The notes below the pieces were generated by a model that saw only the letters and a program-made list of their open reading frames with translations, searched no databases and had not been told where the DNA came from. Positions 1 to 11,283 of a stretch of DNA of 64,000 nt are shown piece after piece (position 1 is the first letter of the stretch; the number at the start of each line of letters is the position of its first letter). The stretch is from Puccinia triticina. Its lineage: Eukaryota > Basidiomycota > Pucciniomycetes > Pucciniales > Pucciniaceae. The position numbers were made by a program, and so were the translations under genes. The stretch spans positions 6,040,001 to 6,104,000 of the forward strand of contig NC_070567.1 of NCBI RefSeq assembly GCF_026914185.1, in the 5' to 3' direction.

Positions 1-2
1 TC

Positions 3-1088
3 ATGTCATCGGCGACTGCAATAGATGTATCACCAAGAAATAAATTCTTGCAACAACCGAGTGTATACAAATTGGAAATCGAACAGTTAGCGGCTGACGG
101 AGTGAACTTCAACAAGTGGAAACGGGACTTGTCCCGGGTAATCTTACTGACCCTGAACCATGCAAAGTTCTTCGACTCTCCTAATAACTATGGGAAAATC
201 TCAGCTCAAGAAGAAACTTGCCTTTTGTACCTCATTCAAATCACGGTCAACAATGAACTGTTGTCCCTTGTCGATTGTCACACAAAAGGCACTGCGGCGT
301 TTGATGCGGTTCAGGCAAACTTTCAAGGGACGTTCCGATTCAGGCAGATGGAACTTATTGACTGACTCCTCAAATTTTGTTTCTCTGGGCCAACAACTGA
401 TCCATCTCAGGTACAGGGTTTGTTCAATAAAATCTTCGACGTATTTGCCGACCTCAAGAACGCACAAGCTGCCCTACCTCCTCTGGTCGAAGGCCTTATA
501 CTACAAGCCGTTGCCCCTACGCCACCATCTATTTCCCGATCCCAGCTATTTCAAAACATTGCACTTCAATTGAGAGACAGGAAGGATGTCACTGCACGTG
601 ACATACAAACAATCATCACTTTGGCTTATGGAGAGATCAATCGCTTCGACACCAATCCTCCGCAGAATGTATCAGTCTTTTGTTCATTCCCCTATCCTCA
701 TGGTGCAATTTGACCAAACTGGCAAGGATCTCAAAAACCAAACTCCAGAGCTCAGCAGCGCCCACCACAATCTGGAAACCCATTGGCACCTAGGCAGCAA
801 AATGTGGGAAGACCAGACAATCCGACTGTCAACAATATTTCGGCAGCTATCAACAACATTTGGAAAGGAAATACGGGACCAAACAATCCAAGTATCTTCT
901 CTGGCAAGCCCTGTTCTTATTGTGGAGTGCAGGGGCACTGGAGATTGTCATGTCCGACCCTCCGCAGCAATGCCAAGCTGCCTCCCCCCAACACTCCAAC
1001 ACAAGGTTGCCCCGCTTCCGGTTACGCCGGCCTCATTGCACCACCAAACGAACCACCCACCAGCGTTGATCAGAATCCGGCAGTTTGA
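3..1088 (+). pseudogene. Ty1/copia gag, 5' part of the split copia element
   Basis: This is the Gag (nucleocapsid) region of a copia retrotransposon that continues at 12016. The reading frame is open from the left window edge apart from TGA codons at 363-365, 711-713 and 1086-1088; no frameshift is needed. The translation contains a CCHC zinc knuckle (CSYCGVQGHWRLSC, near 910-951), the RNA-binding signature of Gag. If the 10.9-kb gypsy insertion and one copy of its target duplication are removed, this frame runs directly into the protease at 12016. The 5' LTR and Gag N-terminus probably lie outside the window. The element is dead because of the stops. Confidence is high for copia Gag because the pol part follows in frame. 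Confidence 0.85.
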
Positions 1089-1091
1089 TCA

Positions 1092-1095
1092 GCGG
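1092..1095. repeat. Target-site duplication GCGG of gypsy-1
   Basis: GCGG immediately before the left LTR is repeated at 12016-12019 immediately after the right LTR. With LTRs running TG...CA this is a perfect 4-bp duplication. It shows that gypsy-1 inserted into the copia element between the Gag zinc knuckle and the protease. Confidence 0.85.
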
Positions 1096-1827
1096 TGTGG
1101 TAGATGGAAAGGTTCCACTACATCAAAAATAAAAAAATTCTCTGTTTTCTTTTATTTACATAGTATTCATCAGGAATCATGGACTATGGCGCAAGGACGG
1201 GACTTGACAGGACTAGAAGTTACATTCCAAGCTACATATACACCTCACCTCCTATTACAAACTCACGTTTACATACACAACCTAGCTGCTGGACAGCTAC
1301 ACATACTCATCTACACTGCATAGTATGTACATGCATTCTAAATTAGTGGATCTTCACAACTGACAGCTGCAGGTGACATCATAGAAGTACCACATTAAAT
1401 CCCTCATGTTCTGACCAATCATAGTCACTCATTCAGTTTCCCTGCAGCTAAAATCCCTCTTACATGGCCTCCTTGTAGCTAAATTCCCTCACATTTGTCT
1501 ATATAAGGAGCTCTCTTCCCCCCCTCAGTGGTCTTTTCCTTAGTTCATTACTCACCAATTACAGTCAACCCAACATTTACATAAAAAACCTTACATACAT
1601 TTAACAACCTACATACATAACAACCCTTACAATAACAATATCAACAAATTATTCAGTGTCATCAACAAGCTCATCTTGAACCAACCAACCCTATCACTTC
1701 ATTAAAACTTGCCAAGCTTACCTTGGTGGGTTTTGTTTTCTGGTAGTATAGAAGGGCAGAGTTTGCACCTCCATCATCCCCTTCTCCATTCAGCAAAAGG
1801 TTCTCAGGAACACTTTTGAGTCGTACA
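1096..1827 (+). repeat. Gypsy-1 5' LTR
   Basis: A 732-bp terminal repeat beginning TGTGGTAGATGG and ending GAGTCGTACA. It contains a TATA-like box at 1500-1507. Its twin is 11284-12015; three substitutions were noted between them. Diverged fragments of the same LTR family lie at 37799-38017 and 50858-51462. Confidence 0.95.
1500..1507 (+). promoter_or_regulatory. TATA box in gypsy-1 LTR
   Basis: TATATAAG followed by GAGCTCTC, about 400 bp into the LTR, is a strong candidate Pol II promoter driving element transcription. The same box is in the 3' LTR (11688-11695) and in the related LTR fragment near 51012-51020. Confidence 0.7.
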
Positions 1828-2097
1828 AGGGAGTCCCCAACGTGATAGGATAATCTTGTGGATCGACAAACGTATAACCAATTTCAATCGAAACCAGAAG
1901 CATTTGTCGAAGGATTTCAACTTTGGACGGAAAAAGGAATCGAATTTATCAACAAATCTAGAATACTCAACGGCATATTCAGTTATTCTGTTGGACGACT
2001 AGTTCAATTTTAGGAACCATCTACGGGACCGATTACAAACTTCTGAAGAGAAAGTGTAACCACCGGATCTGAAAGGAGTTTTTTGAAGGAAGCGGCT

Positions 2098-2263
2098 GAT
2101 TATATACTGGAAGACGGTGTGTCGTACCAAAGGATCCGGATAATCAGATACTGTTAGAAGAAAACTCTGGAGCCAACTCAAAGGAAACAGCCAATTATAT
2201 ACTGAACAACGGTGTGTAGTACCTAAGGATTCGGATAATTAGGATACTGTTTGAAGAATACTC
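2098..2263 (+). repeat. Direct repeat in gypsy-1 leader, about 95-bp spacing
   Basis: Two diverged copies of a roughly 75-bp segment start near 2098 and 2193. Both contain TTATATACTG, then ACGGTGTGT, then GGATAAT and GATACTGTT. They lie in the 606-bp untranslated leader between the 5' LTR and the gag start. A role in packaging or dimerisation is possible but is inference. Confidence 0.6.
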
Positions 2264-2433
2264 CCATTACGGTAAAAGTTATTTTTTTTTTTTGAAGTAT
2301 TGAGAAGAGAACCCCCAAATTTCCCTGGTAAAGAGACCAGAGACCAGAGATATTATTGTTTCTTTTTCAGAGCACAGTAACAGTTAGCCAAGGATCAACA
2401 TATTATAAAAACTAGGAATCAACACAAAACAAC

Positions 2434-4965
2434 ATGAGTTTACCATTCAATATACCAGATTTGGAAGATGGATTTGCACCCTCGACCCCGTTCAGGAACA
2501 GACCACTAGCCGGAACTTCAGGAACGCTTTGGAACCAGGATACCCAGAATCCACCGCCACCACCTCAAAAGGACAAAGGGAAAGGACCAGAAAATCAGTT
2601 CCGGACCCAAATGGAAGAAGACGTATCAGATTCAGATGAAACCCCACAACATCAAAATATACCACCAAGACAATCCACACCTCAACAACAACAACCATCT
2701 GGGTATGGAATACACAACACGGAAAACAGACAAGAACCAATGTTCCAGCCTCAGTTTCAACCAAAAAGAAATCAGGCTCAGGCTGGACAACAACAACCTT
2801 TACAACCAGAACCACGAAAACCAGATCAACAAACTGGGTCAGCATATTACGAGGCTGCCTACCCACCAAGGCCGGTCATTATCAAGGACTCGGGACTTTA
2901 CTATGAAGGAACTCAGTTCATGAAGTTCCTTAACAGATTTGAAAGAACAGCGAATGCATACGGGGCCACCGATCACGATAAGGCGGCTCAGATCCTGGGA
3001 TTTATACGAAAGGAGGAGTTAAAATGTCAACTTGAGGAAATGGACGGATACGACACTTACGATTGGACAAAACTCCGAGCAGAAATGGTGAAAGCATGGG
3101 GCGACCTGGATAATACGATCATGTATACAATCGACGACCTTGTGAAAGTAGCAAAACAACAAGCAAAGGAGGGTATCACAAATTATTGGGACTATAAGCT
3201 ATATGTATCAAAGTTCACGCTAGTACTCTCCTATCTGGTAAAAAACGAACATATCAACAAGAACGACGACGCCGGAATATTATTCTTAAGCGCCTTTTCA
3301 ATTGAGAGTCAACGAAGCATCAAACGTACACTAGTCACCAAGGATCAACTACCAAAAGCCAAGGATGGAAGTAACAAGGCTCCTAAATGGGACGATTTAC
3401 TGATAGCGGCAGAAACGGAAGTGCGAGTTGACGAGGGATACACGAATCTCTCAAATTTCTCGGAAGCAAACCGTACGATGCAGAAAGACTTGGACATAAA
3501 GAAAGGAGATGGGAAGCGACGAGATCAGATGTTAAAGGAAACACCAAACAATAAGATAGTGGAACAACGGATTCAAGACATGCAGCAAGAATTTGCAGCA
3601 ATGAAACAGAAAATGCAGAGTATCTTACCAACAACATACAACCAACAAGGTGCCACAGATAGACAAGAATTTTCTCAAGAAGCGCCACGACCATCAACAC
3701 CATTATACGAAACCATGGTCTGTTATTACTGCAAAAGAGAAGGGCACGCTACGGCAAGATGCCCAGAATTTCTGAAAGACGAGGAACAAGGATTGGTGAA
3801 ACGAGTGGGGAAAGATTGGTTCTTACCCAATGGGGAACACATACCATGGATACCTTCAAGGCCAATTCGCTCGGTAGTTGCCACCTCATCAGCAAATCCT
3901 CAAATGCAGGACGCCATCAGAAGTTTGGCAGAATCTCGAAGAAATGGGAACGGGAATACTCCGCTTATGAAGTCTTCGGCGCAAACCATAGATTGGGACC
4001 CACCGTTGTTAGGAGCAGATAACTTTATGAAGAACCATGCTATTACGAGATCTGAAGGACAGAAGGGAAGTCGAAGCGTTAGGATTCAAGAACCAGAGAA
4101 GGATACTATGGATATTGACCAAGAAGACGGGGAGGAAGCTCCTGCTCCAAAAGAACTACCTAGGAGGACGTCTGAGAAAGTCTGGAGTAGGGAACGAATA
4201 CCGACTATCAGCACGAAGGAATCCCCAGAGGAAGCTCTAATACATGACTTGGACAATGTTAAGATTCCTACAACTTTTGCGCAACTCACTGCAATATCAC
4301 CTTCTTACACAGAACAGATCATAGCAAAGTTGCAGGGACGTCTTTCGGGGAAGAATACCTCAACCACCTACATTGCAACTAAAGAAGCTAAAGTAGCGGC
4401 GCCAATGACCACCCTACCAGAAGAAGAAGGTCCGTCTGACCCATGCTACTACAGTTGCGCCCTAGGATACATAACAGCGCAAATTGGCGGGGAAAAAGTC
4501 GACTTTATGGTGGATTCCGGTTCTATGGTCAATGTCATACCCCAATCAGTAGCCGAAGATTTGGAGCTAGAATCTGTGATAGTAAACATACCCATGCAAG
4601 GTGTTGGTGGGGCCAGATGCGACATAACCGGCGTAGTCGAAAATTGCCCAATACAGATTGGCCGATTTTCTGGGCCCGCTCACTTCTTTATATCACCAAA
4701 AGCTCAAGATTGCATTTTAGGACGGCCTTTCCTTTTCGACTACGACTGCACCTTGGAATACCACAAAACGGGGGAGACTCTCACGTTTGCAGGAACCAAG
4801 GGCCGGCGAATTTCAGTACCATTGGCTCAAACCGGGCAAGGTCAAGGATGGGATAATCGGAAGGACCTCAGCACCAATAGCGTGAAATCGGTTCCTGCAT
4901 CAGAACATGTCCAGAGCGAAGAATATCGAATGTTCAAAAAGGCACCTAGTCAGCATTTTTTATAA
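2434..4965 (+). CDS. Gypsy-1 Gag-protease polyprotein
   Basis: An 843-codon ORF starting at ATG 2434. Residues about 1-140 are Pro/Gln-rich and disordered. A retrotransposon Gag core follows at about 150-330. A CCHC zinc knuckle (CYYCKREGHATARC) lies near residues 431-444, and an aspartic protease with the DSGS active-site motif lies near residue 695. Protease is therefore in the first ORF with Gag, and RT is not. The ORF ends with the codons for H-F-L followed by TAA; those codons form an in-frame slippery heptamer at 4956-4962. The product would assemble intracellular particles and process itself. It is apparently intact. Confidence 0.92.
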   Translation: MSLPFNIPDLEDGFAPSTPFRNRPLAGTSGTLWNQDTQNPPPPPQKDKGKGPENQFRTQMEEDVSDSDETPQHQNIPPRQSTPQQQQPSGYGIHNTENRQEPMFQPQFQPKRNQAQAGQQQPLQPEPRKPDQQTGSAYYEAAYPPRPVIIKDSGLYYEGTQFMKFLNRFERTANAYGATDHDKAAQILGFIRKEELKCQLEEMDGYDTYDWTKLRAEMVKAWGDLDNTIMYTIDDLVKVAKQQAKEGITNYWDYKLYVSKFTLVLSYLVKNEHINKNDDAGILFLSAFSIESQRSIKRTLVTKDQLPKAKDGSNKAPKWDDLLIAAETEVRVDEGYTNLSNFSEANRTMQKDLDIKKGDGKRRDQMLKETPNNKIVEQRIQDMQQEFAAMKQKMQSILPTTYNQQGATDRQEFSQEAPRPSTPLYETMVCYYCKREGHATARCPEFLKDEEQGLVKRVGKDWFLPNGEHIPWIPSRPIRSVVATSSANPQMQDAIRSLAESRRNGNGNTPLMKSSAQTIDWDPPLLGADNFMKNHAITRSEGQKGSRSVRIQEPEKDTMDIDQEDGEEAPAPKELPRRTSEKVWSRERIPTISTKESPEEALIHDLDNVKIPTTFAQLTAISPSYTEQIIAKLQGRLSGKNTSTTYIATKEAKVAAPMTTLPEEEGPSDPCYYSCALGYITAQIGGEKVDFMVDSGSMVNVIPQSVAEDLELESVIVNIPMQGVGGARCDITGVVENCPIQIGRFSGPAHFFISPKAQDCILGRPFLFDYDCTLEYHKTGETLTFAGTKGRRISVPLAQTGQGQGWDNRKDLSTNSVKSVPASEHVQSEEYRMFKKAPSQHFL
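4956..4962 (+). promoter_or_regulatory. -1 ribosomal frameshift slippery site (U UUU UUA)
   Basis: TTTTTTA is phased as X XXY YYZ in the gag-pro frame (CAT TTT TTA then TAA). The -1 frame is open from here through the whole RT region to 6536. After a 6-nt spacer, 4969-4977 can pair with 5023-5031 (9 bp, one A-C mismatch). Inside that, 4989-4997 pairs with 5007-5015 (9 bp, one G-U). This is the classical arrangement of a -1 frameshift signal. Gypsy-2 has the same heptamer at the same place. Confidence 0.8.
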
Positions 4966-7900
4966 CTACCGGCATCCAGCTAGGGAGTAACTCGCTTCAG
5001 CTAGTCAAGCGGGTTATATCTCGGACGCCGGATTTCATCGACTGGCTCAAATCATTCCTCTTAAAACACTTCGGGAAAACATCAAAACAAATAAAAATAT
5101 ACCTCTTTAAATTTTTTTTGCTTAAAAAGAACATTCTTATCATTTTCCTTAAGCTATTAAAAATCTGTAACATAAAGAAGGACTCACCTACAAAACCAGA
5201 TTCGGGCCCTTTCAATAAACCTAGGGGTCTTGGATTATCTCCTTCCGTCAACACCACGAGAATATTGCAAACAGACAACGACTTGCAACAGCCTATCAAA
5301 TCTTTACTCTCTAATGGATTAGGGTCAACATTTCAAGACAGACTGTGCCAAAGCTGGAAAGACGGAAACCTATGGTGTATGACAAAATATAAACCAGTTG
5401 CCAAGAAGGTTCGACCAATCAACCAACCAATTCCGCAAACATTAAATCCTCCACTTCAGCGACCTCCACTTTCACAGGATCCATATAAAACACCACTCAC
5501 GCCAAACCCTCCAGACTTCACCCCTACCTCCAGGATCACTGAAGAACGATTAAAGGTAGTTAACTTTGGGCCAGAAGGGTGGCTTTGGGAAGAAGAGTTG
5601 AAACTTTTTAAGCACCTGATTGTGATCCGGGAAAAAGCGGTCGCCTTCACGCCAGAAGAAAGAGGACTCTTGAAGCACTTGTATGGTTTACCTTATGTCA
5701 TACCAGTAATCGACCACGTGCCGTGGCAGAAGAAACCCATTCCGATCCCAGCCGCCATTAAGGACGGATATGTGGAGCAAGTACGCGAACGGGTACAGAA
5801 TAAACTCTATGAACAATTGACATCAAGTTATTCCAGTCCGGTGTTTTGCGTACTCAAGCATGACGGAAAGTTAAGGATAGTTCACGACCTGCAAGAAATG
5901 AATAAGGTTACCATTAAAGATGCAGGGTTACCACCCGCAACCGAAGAATTTGTCGAATCATTCGCCGGTCGTGCCTGTTATGGATTGGGGGATATTATGG
6001 GTGGTTACGACGAAAGAGAATTAGCTCCAGAATCCAGACCCCTTACCACCTTTGATACTCCTTTGGGCATATTTCAACTCACGAGACTTCCACAAGGCGC
6101 CACCAACTCGGTAGCAGTATATCAAGCACAAATGATGTGGATCCTTCAGGACGAAATACCAAAACACGCAGGAGTGTTTATCGACGATGGGGGTATTAAA
6201 GGACCAGGCACCACATACAATGACGAAGTTCTGGAAGAAAATTCAGGAATACGCCGTTTTATCTGGGAATACGCTCAAACACTGGAGCGAATATTATTTC
6301 GAATAGAAGAAGCAGGACTCACTATTTCAGGAAAGAAGTTTGCATGCTGTGTACCTGCTTTGGATATTGTGGGTCACGTGGTCTGTAAAGAAGGTCGGAG
6401 GGTATCGGATCAGAAAAAGAACAAAATAACAACATGGCCAACTCCCAACAACATTACGGAACTCCAAGGCTTCATGGGAATAGTAACTTACATCAGGATT
6501 TTTGTAAAAAATTTGTCTGAAATTGCGGCTCCCCTTTGAAAGTTAACTCGAAAAGACATAGAATGGCTCTGGGACGAAAGCTGTGACAATTCCTTCAACC
6601 AGTTGAGAAAGATAATTGGAGAAGACATCACCCTCAAGAATCTCGACTACTCTCCGGACGCAGGGCTGATCGTACTGGCTGTAGATTCCAGTTTCATTGC
6701 GGCTGGAGCAGTACTTTCACAACAGGAGCTTGAAACAGGACTAAACCGACCAGTATTATACGAATCAATAGTGTTTTCGCCGGTTGAGTCGAGATATTCG
6801 CAGGCGAAATTGGAACTCTGCGGTGTGGCGCGAATTTTGAAGAAATTACAGACACTTCTATGGGGCCAACACTTTGAACTCCAGGTAGACGCACAGTCCC
6901 TAATTCAGATGATCAACTCACCTTTGCTCCCAAATGCACCCATGACACGATGGGTAGCATTCATCCAACTCTTTTCGTTTGAGATGGCCCACAAGCCAGG
7001 AAAAACTTTCACAATGCCGGATGCACTTTCTAGACGACCAATAAGTGACGAAGAAGAAGAATTCTATAACAACACAGAGGATTTTGATGAAGATGGACCT
7101 GTAATCAAAGTCTGCTCACAATTTAATGGGACGTCCACCACCACAGAGGTCTTTGAATGGGAAGCCCCGGGATTCTGGACAGACTTGAAGGAATATCTCA
7201 GGACACTTCGTAAACCTCACTCTATGAACCCAGACAAATTCCAGAAACTCAAGCGAAAATCAGCAAACTATTTTATCCAAGAAGGACGACTCATGCGCAG
7301 GCACTCACCAATGTCACAACTAGTCATCTCCAAGACATCCTACCAATGTAAAATTTTACGAATGGTACATGAAGACCTTGGGCATCGTGGTCTTGAAGAG
7401 ACATATCAGCAATTAGTGTGTAGATTCTGGTGGCCTAGTTTGAAGAAAAAAGTCAAGTTATGGGTACAGAGCTGCGAACCTTGTCAAAAGAGGGACCCAC
7501 TAGTTCCACGAGAAATACGGCACCTGACAGGAGAGAGCAGCTTATTTGGGCGCGTAGCTTTGGATGTCTGTCATATCAAGGCTGGACGATATAAGTACTT
7601 ACTAGTGGTGCGGGATGATTTATCCGGATGGGTCGAAGCGGCTCCTCTGGTGAAACTGACAGCCGCAACCATTGGAAAATTTCTCCTTGAAGAATGGGTC
7701 TATCGGTACGGCGTAATCAAGACGGTCACGGCAGACAATGGACCAGAATTCAAGAACGAGTTTATAAAGGCAGTAGAAAAGATTGGAGCTACTTTCAAAC
7801 CACCTACACCCTACTACCCTGAGGCTAACAGCATGATTGAAAGAGGCCATCGACCCATTAAGGACACCCTGATCAAGATGTGCGGAGAATCTGGTGGTAA

Positions 7901-8531
7901 ATGGCGAGAATATCTACCATTAGTTCTTTTTGCAGACAGAATCTCCACCAAGCGAACAACTGGATACTCACCATACGAGCTAGTATTTGGCCAAAAAGCA
8001 GTGCTACCCGTGGATATTGAGATGGACACTTTTCTTGGGATTGATTGGACCGAAATTCATACGACGGAGGAACTCCTGGAAGCCCAGACCAAGCAACTGG
8101 AGCGACGGGAAGAGATTCTGGGAATAGCTTATGAAAAATTGCTAAGAGCCAGGGAATCATCAGTCAGATATTGGGATCGGCGGATGGCGGCTAGGCTTAG
8201 GAGATCCTTGGATCCTGGTGAAATGGTTTTGGTTTACAACAAAAGCCTGGAGGACCAGTGGGGGAAACTTTTTGCGCACCGCTGGAATGGACCTTTTAGG
8301 ATCAAGAAACAACTACCAAAACGAGCTTACATATTGGAAGAACTAGACGGGACGGAACTCAAGAGGGCCTATGCAGCTTCCCATATCAAACGGTTTTATC
8401 CTAGGGGAAGGGAGCTTTCTGAAATCAAAATCGACGAGGATCCCAATCAATCAGGTTCATCAGAAGAGCAGGAGTCAGAGGATGAGGAAGGAGAAGAGTT
8501 CTCCAGTGGTCACTCTTCTGATTCAGATTAG
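4959..8531 (+). pseudogene. Gypsy-1 pol (RT-RNase H-integrase), one nonsense codon
   Basis: This lies in the -1 frame relative to gag-pro and has no ATG, GTG or TTG codon between the slippery site and 5118, which fits expression as a frameshift fusion. Reverse transcriptase includes the LPQGATNS motif and a FIDD box in place of the usual YxDD. A TGA at 6537-6539 interrupts the RT/RNase H boundary where gypsy-2 has Arg, consistent with CGA to TGA. The frame resumes with RNase H (VDSSF near 6685), then integrase with an HHCC zinc finger (about 7370-7490), a DDE core (D in LDVCHIK, D in TADNGPEF, E in MIERGH) and an acidic C-terminus. Apart from the one stop it appears complete. Confidence 0.92.
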
Positions 8532-8544
8532 CCAGCAAAATTTT

Positions 8545-8560
8545 TAAGCTGGGGGAGGAA
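8545..8560 (+). repeat. Polypurine-tract-like copy 1
   Basis: AAGCTGGGGGAGGAAG lies just after the pol stop. It resembles the functional polypurine tract at 11267-11283. Confidence 0.55.
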
Positions 8561-8769
8561 GACTTGCATTCATTTTTTTATTAGTCACTTCTTTTCCTCT
8601 ACTACTTACCTTCCCCATTCTTAATTTTGGGATATGCATATTTTTTCAAAACCCCAGGAGGGTACACTCACTTAAAACATTCAGTCTGGGAACGTCACAT
8701 TTTTCTTCAAGACCGCTCATCACGATGGACGGGTTTTTCTCACAAGTTCGCAACGGCTGAGGACAACCA

Positions 8770-8787
8770 AATAAGTTGGGGGAGGGG
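8770..8787 (+). repeat. Polypurine-tract-like copy 2
   Basis: AATAAGTTGGGGGAGGGG shares 16 identical bases with the tract abutting the 3' LTR, plus an upstream GGACA. It lies 2.5 kb before that LTR. Confidence 0.65.
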
Positions 8788-9209
8788 AGGAGGATAGATT
8801 GGCATCAAGACTAAAAAGATAAATAAAACAAACTAAAACATAAGTATAACAAGATAAAAGAACAAAAAAAAATCAGTTTTTTTTAGATTTAGGCAATTTT
8901 TTCAATTTTTTTTCGGATTTAGAAGTTATCTAGCAATTTTTCTTGTGGTTTTATGATTTCAAACCCCCGAATAGGCGTCGCTCAAGGACAGCCAAGTCCA
9001 TCACACCATCAGCACAGCCGAGGGAACGAACAAGAAAACAAAAACTAAGGAAAATATATCAGCAAACAGTAAAAGAGGAAAATGAAGAAGAAAAATTGAG
9101 CTCACAGAAGCAAAGAAAGACTTGGTCGGATTCTGAAACAACATCAAAGAACAGGAAAGAAAGGCAATCAGTAATAATGAAAAAAAAAGAAGAAGTAGGA
9201 ACGAAACAC

Positions 9210-9899
9210 TTACCAGGAGGAGCGATCAGTAGGATGGGTTCGGACTCGAAGGCGGTGGTCGAGTTGCAGGTATCGACGGGTGACGAACTTGAAGAGGCGG
9301 ACGCGTTCCATGTGTTGGAACGGATTGGAAGCCGGGCAAAGGTTGCAGTAATGAAAAAAGGCGTTCATGAAGCACTGGTACATCTGGTCGAGTTCAGCAG
9401 GGCCGGTGGCGTAGACATCAAATCGGTGAGGGTCGATATTGGCAGAAAGAAGATTTCCGATTTGACGGTCGTCAAGACGGTGGTATTCATCTGGGTCATA
9501 AAGGCCGGGTGGATTGGGTGAAGCAACACGCTCAAGATTCGCGTTCGGGTAGATATGAGCTCGACCGCTAGCCAAGAAAGGTGCACTGATAGAAGAACAA
9601 CAAGATCGGGACTCATCAACACTGGTGGCGTTGGAAGCTGAAGACTTGGTAACAGGCGAGGAAGCTGGAGCAGCCGGGCTGGATATGGAAAGGAGACTAG
9701 CTGCGGTACTTGGAGTGTCCAGGTCACGAGGCCGAGGAGCAGCCGGAGGCGACCAGAATCCCGGGATGATAGCTCGGTTGGACTGGAGCATCTGTGGAAT
9801 AAGCAACATCAAAGGTTTCATCAGTGGCAGCATACAAGAGAACGATCTACAAGGAAAACATACCTCATTCAAACGGTTCAGTGCAGGACTACTGACCAC
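9210..9899 (-). CDS. Antisense ORF in the 3' region of gypsy-1, function unknown
   Basis: A 229-codon frame opposite to the retrotransposon sense. The first third is Ser/Pro/Ala-rich. The last ~90 residues look like a folded domain with many aromatic, His, Arg and Cys residues. I do not recognise the family. Splice-like signals are present on this strand: donor GTATGT at 9863 and acceptor CACAG ending at 9792 would remove 72 nt without changing frame, and a GTAAGT lies at 9208-9213 next to the stop. Upstream antisense sequence to about 10.55 kb also has open stretches (10112-10552) and may hold further exons. The block is bracketed by polypurine-tract copies. It could be a captured host gene or an element-specific antisense ORF. 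Confidence 0.45.
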   Translation of the reverse strand: MVSSPALNRLNEVCFPCRSFSCMLPLMKPLMLLIPQMLQSNRAIIPGFWSPPAAPRPRDLDTPSTAASLLSISSPAAPASSPVTKSSASNATSVDESRSCCSSISAPFLASGRAHIYPNANLERVASPNPPGLYDPDEYHRLDDRQIGNLLSANIDPHRFDVYATGPAELDQMYQCFMNAFFHYCNLCPASNPFQHMERVRLFKFVTRRYLQLDHRLRVRTHPTDRSSW

Positions 9900-10711
9900 A
9901 AAGGGCCTGGACCCAGGCGATAACTGAGGACAGACAGGAGAGGAATGCTGAGTTCAATAGGCCGGGGATCAATCGAGTTCAGACTCAGGGTAAGCCTGAT
10001 ACATTGGGGATTGAAGATGCGGGCCTCCCAAACCGGGAGGAGTACGGGGACGAAGCGGGGTTGTCGGGGAATTAAACCCGGAAACCTCAGATGGGACGGC
10101 TGGCAAAGCATTCAGGATCGGGGTAAAGGAGCTCTCTCGAGAGGCTCCTCCATTCGGGCTGGTCGTCTAGAGAAGGAAAAAAGAATAAGTATTGAATCTA
10201 AGTACATATATATAACATAACTAGGAAGGCGCACTAAAAACGGGGAAGCAACGTTGGAAGGGCGCGAACGCAAAGCGTAGCGGACGGAGGGACGATTGGT
10301 TGGGCGATTTCGATGGGTACAACGGGTCATGATGAAGCTATGAGTGGGATAAAACTTGGGACTACGATGAATGAGGAGAAAACAGGCGGTGATTGGTCCA
10401 CCTTTTAAAGTAAAGGAAGCAGCTACACAAGAATAAAAAGGGCTCGTAACTTCGGCACAAGAGTCAGGACGTGAATTCTTGAGGAAAAGAGGTTGCTTCC
10501 GGTTCTGACCAACCAGAAGACTTGACTCACCGATCTTCGGAACACCAAACAAGGCTAACTCATCAGCTCCAGGATCCTGACCAATGCGGTGGCAGGATCC
10601 AGGTTTACATGCAAGTGGTGGACCACGGTGGCTCGAGAATCGTACGAGGAATGATCGTTGGCTCCCCTATTTCGTCATCACACTAGAAAGAGAAGAGAAA
10701 TGGAGAGTCAG

Positions 10712-10772
10712 CTGTCAAACATAAAAAAAAAGAAAGAAAAAAAAAAAAAAAGAGAGAAAAAGAAGAAAGAAG
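10712..10772 (+). repeat. A/G-rich low-complexity tract
   Basis: A run of A with scattered G about 60 bp long. It gives spurious Phe/Leu-rich ORFs on the minus strand. No gene is evident around it between 10.55 and 11.27 kb. Confidence 0.6.
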
Positions 10773-11266
10773 GAACTTACGTGCAATGGCGACCAATCTG
10801 CAAATCCAATCAAAGAACTCGGAAGACTGAGACCTAGGCGGCGAAAGAGATGTAGTGTTGACCGGCATATGTATATTGTAGGAGTGGGGCCGGTCGGGGA
10901 AACAATCAAGTCGAGTCCGGTTCGGATCAGCGCGCGCAACTAGGAAGCAGAGAGCTGCGCAAATCGCAGCGCAGGACCAGCGCGCTCTAGAATACTAGCA
11001 CAACCACTGCGGACGCCATGGACACACGACGTCGACTGCTGCGCAACTGCGGGCTGCACGCAGCACCTCGACTCCCAGACATCAAATAAATTTAACCCCT
11101 CCAATAAAACCAAAAATAACAAAACCCACTGGTTTGAGTTCAATTTACCCCTCACTCAGCCTCTCAGGACACGCGCCGCAGAGACTCAAGGACAACTCTT
11201 CAAGTTTCAAACCTCTCAATTTGCAAGTTACCACACTTTTCACAGCAAAATTGTCTGGGGACAGAC

Positions 11267-11283
11267 AATAAGTTGGGGGAGGA
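11267..11283 (+). promoter_or_regulatory. Polypurine tract of gypsy-1
   Basis: A purine-rich stretch (AAGTTGGGGGAGGA) directly abuts the TG of the 3' LTR at 11284. This is the expected primer site for plus-strand DNA synthesis. Confidence 0.85.

Noticed and set aside
1999..2181. Small minus-strand ORF in the gypsy-1 leader
   Set aside because: Short, lies across the leader repeats and has no supporting features.
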